Origin: Planctomycetota bacterium | Lineage (GTDB): Bacteria > Planctomycetota > Phycisphaerae > UBA1845 > UTPLA1 | Assembly: GCA_016235815.1 (NCBI GenBank) | Contig: JACRIM010000054.1 | Span: 1-64,000, forward strand | Reading direction: 5' to 3' | DNA length: 64,000 bases | In this document: one piece after another, positions 62,782 through 64,000 of the stretch | Layout: each line of letters starts with the position of its first letter | Position numbering within the stretch: position 1 is the stretch's first letter | Made by a program: the position numbers and the translations under genes | Notes under the pieces: model-generated | Databases searched by the model: none | What the model saw: only the letters and a program-made list of their open reading frames with translations | Told to the model about the DNA's origin: nothing

Positions 62782-63930
62782 ATGACGAATTACCCACTAC
62801 AAAAAGCCACTCGCGTCGGCCGACTTGGGATCGCGGCGTCGATGCTGGTTTGTTGCTACGGCCGTCCCGCCTTTGCACACGACGTCGAGATGACAAAGGT
62901 CGTCGTTCGATTTGATGCCCAGGGTCGGTATGAGGTTCAGTTTCATTACGATGTGAATGCATGGATGCTTGGGGTCCGTCCGGAACATTTAACTGTCCAG
63001 GAAATGGCGCGGCTCGCAACAATGCCGTTGGACGCGCGGGATGCCCGGCTTGCAGAACTCAGCGAACACGTCCTTCGAAACGTTCGCATTCGTTTCGATG
63101 AACAGAAAATCGCGCCCGCCTTTGACGTAATGGACAATCCCGATCGACCCGCCTCGCAGCCGACTCACGGCTCCTCACTGCTGCGCATCGTGCGGCTCTC
63201 GGGCGATGTGCCGGCCGGGGCGCGCATGTTTGATTTCTGGGCCTCACGATCCTTCGGAAACATCGTGCTTTTTGTTTCGACCGAGTCGTCTGACGCGACG
63301 GATCAGCAGTTATTGGAGCGCGGCGAGCGAAGTCGCCCATACACGCTGGGCGCTGGAATGCCACCGGCTTCAGCCATTTCGGTCGCACGGCAATACGCAG
63401 TCCTCGGCTTCGAGCACATCCTCCCCAAGGGTCTCGATCACATCCTCTTCGTGCTGAGCCTGTTCCTCCTGAGCACAAGGCTTGGTCCGCTCCTATGGCA
63501 GATTACAGCCTTCACACTGGCCCACTCGGTCACCCTTGCTCTCTCGACCTACGGGGTAGTGACGCTTTCGCCGCGCATCGTGGAGCCGCTGATCGCCCTC
63601 TCAATCGCGGCTGTGGCCGTCGAGAATCTGTTCACCACAAAGCTGCACCCGTGGAGACCCATCGTCGTGTTTATCTTCGGGCTGCTGCACGGGCTTGGGT
63701 TTGCAGGCGTTCTGTCAGAGCTTGGATTACCACGCAATCAGTTCGCCACTGCGTTGATCTCGTTCAACGTCGGCGTCGAACTTGGGCAACTTTCCGTCAT
63801 CGTGCTCGCGTTCGCGGCCGTCGGTTGGTTGCGGTCCCGCGTGTGGTACCGTCCGCGCGTGGTTGTCCCTTGTTCGTTGCTGATCGGCGCAACGGGGCTT
63901 TTTTGGACCGTCCAGCGAATTGCGTCGTAA
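62782..63930 (+). CDS. HupE/UreJ-type membrane protein with exported N-terminal domain
   Basis: A 382-residue protein: signal peptide (~1-32, ending PAFAHD), an outside beta-rich domain (~35-195), then about six helices of the HupE/UreJ_2 family (PF13795) with HILPKGLDHILFVLSLFLL, AHSVTLALSTYG and FGLLHGLGFAGVL. Conserved His and Asp in the helices suggest metal or proton binding; HupE relatives are nickel permeases, but this subgroup's cargo is not established. ATG 62782 is preferred to GTG 62749. Confidence 0.85.
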   Translation: MTNYPLQKATRVGRLGIAASMLVCCYGRPAFAHDVEMTKVVVRFDAQGRYEVQFHYDVNAWMLGVRPEHLTVQEMARLATMPLDARDARLAELSEHVLRNVRIRFDEQKIAPAFDVMDNPDRPASQPTHGSSLLRIVRLSGDVPAGARMFDFWASRSFGNIVLFVSTESSDATDQQLLERGERSRPYTLGAGMPPASAISVARQYAVLGFEHILPKGLDHILFVLSLFLLSTRLGPLLWQITAFTLAHSVTLALSTYGVVTLSPRIVEPLIALSIAAVAVENLFTTKLHPWRPIVVFIFGLLHGLGFAGVLSELGLPRNQFATALISFNVGVELGQLSVIVLAFAAVGWLRSRVWYRPRVVVPCSLLIGATGLFWTVQRIAS

Positions 63931-63953
63931 GTGAATTCACGGTGCGGTGCCGT

Positions 63954-63998
63954 TTAAGCAGCGCCTTCGTCAGCGGTCGCGGGGGACTTGACCGGCAG
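63954..63998 (-). CDS. C-terminal end of a convergent gene (cut by window edge)
   Basis: On the minus strand a frame entering from the edge reads LPVKSPATADEGAA and ends at TAA (63956-63954). The charged, Ala-rich ending and convergent layout suit a gene end, but 14 residues cannot show what it encodes. Confidence 0.35.
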   Translation of the reverse strand: MPVKSPATADEGAA

Positions 63999-64000
63999 TG

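Overview
The window reads as chromosomal DNA of a GC-rich Gram-negative bacterium, most likely a planctomycete. Pointers are the short zinc-ribbon signature CGYNLTGNVSGRCPECG in two tandem membrane proteins, the DUF5117-type metalloprotease, the giant multihaem cytochrome c beside a b6f-like complex, and the many lipoproteins. This assignment is inference. No rRNA, insertion sequence, phage gene or CRISPR array was found. Genes are densely packed, and 4-nt ATGA/GTGA overlaps are the commonest junction.

Left part (1-15.8 kb): a minus-strand run (amidohydrolase, lipoprotein, HIT protein, dNTP triphosphohydrolase) diverges from a SulP anion transporter. DNA topoisomerase I with six zinc ribbons follows, then a secreted zinc protease facing an M2 peptidase across a shared terminator, then a lipoyl-transfer enzyme and a DegT aminotransferase.

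Core (15.97-35.4 kb): eighteen plus-strand genes in a row make a respiratory chain and its assembly factors. A near-consensus promoter and a perfect Crp-type palindrome precede a HEAT-repeat membrane protein. Then come a ferredoxin-Rieske fusion, a cytochrome b6-like protein with the haem c_i cysteine, a long subunit-IV-like protein and a 1483-residue octahaem cytochrome c. These form a quinol-oxidising complex. A cupredoxin, aa3 oxidase subunits II, I, III and IV, two small membrane proteins, CtaA, CtaB, an ABC-2 exporter, SCO and a DUF420 protein complete the path from quinol to oxygen. The ferredoxin domain, predicted to sit on the same membrane side as haem c_i, is the most interesting feature of the window.

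Right part (35.3-64 kb): housekeeping blocks cover DNA repair (nth, xseB), molybdopterin synthase (moaD, moaE), methylthioadenosine phosphorylase with pgpA, isoprenoid synthesis (dxs, ispA), cysteine/cystathionine synthesis, a thiolase, a lone Flp pilin, the circularly permuted ATP-grasp / alpha-E / transglutaminase cluster with a STAS protein, and methylmalonyl-CoA mutase. From 53.3 to 57.4 kb is an accessory patch: a PIN toxin gene broken by two in-frame stops beside an intact partner, tandem zinc-ribbon membrane proteins, an alcohol dehydrogenase, and a DUF4160-DUF2442 pair whose first gene has lost its start codon. Two tandem PilZ proteins, a lipoprotein, a VOC protein, glmS, tRNA-Arg(UCG) with its own promoter and terminator, and a HupE/UreJ-type membrane protein close the window.
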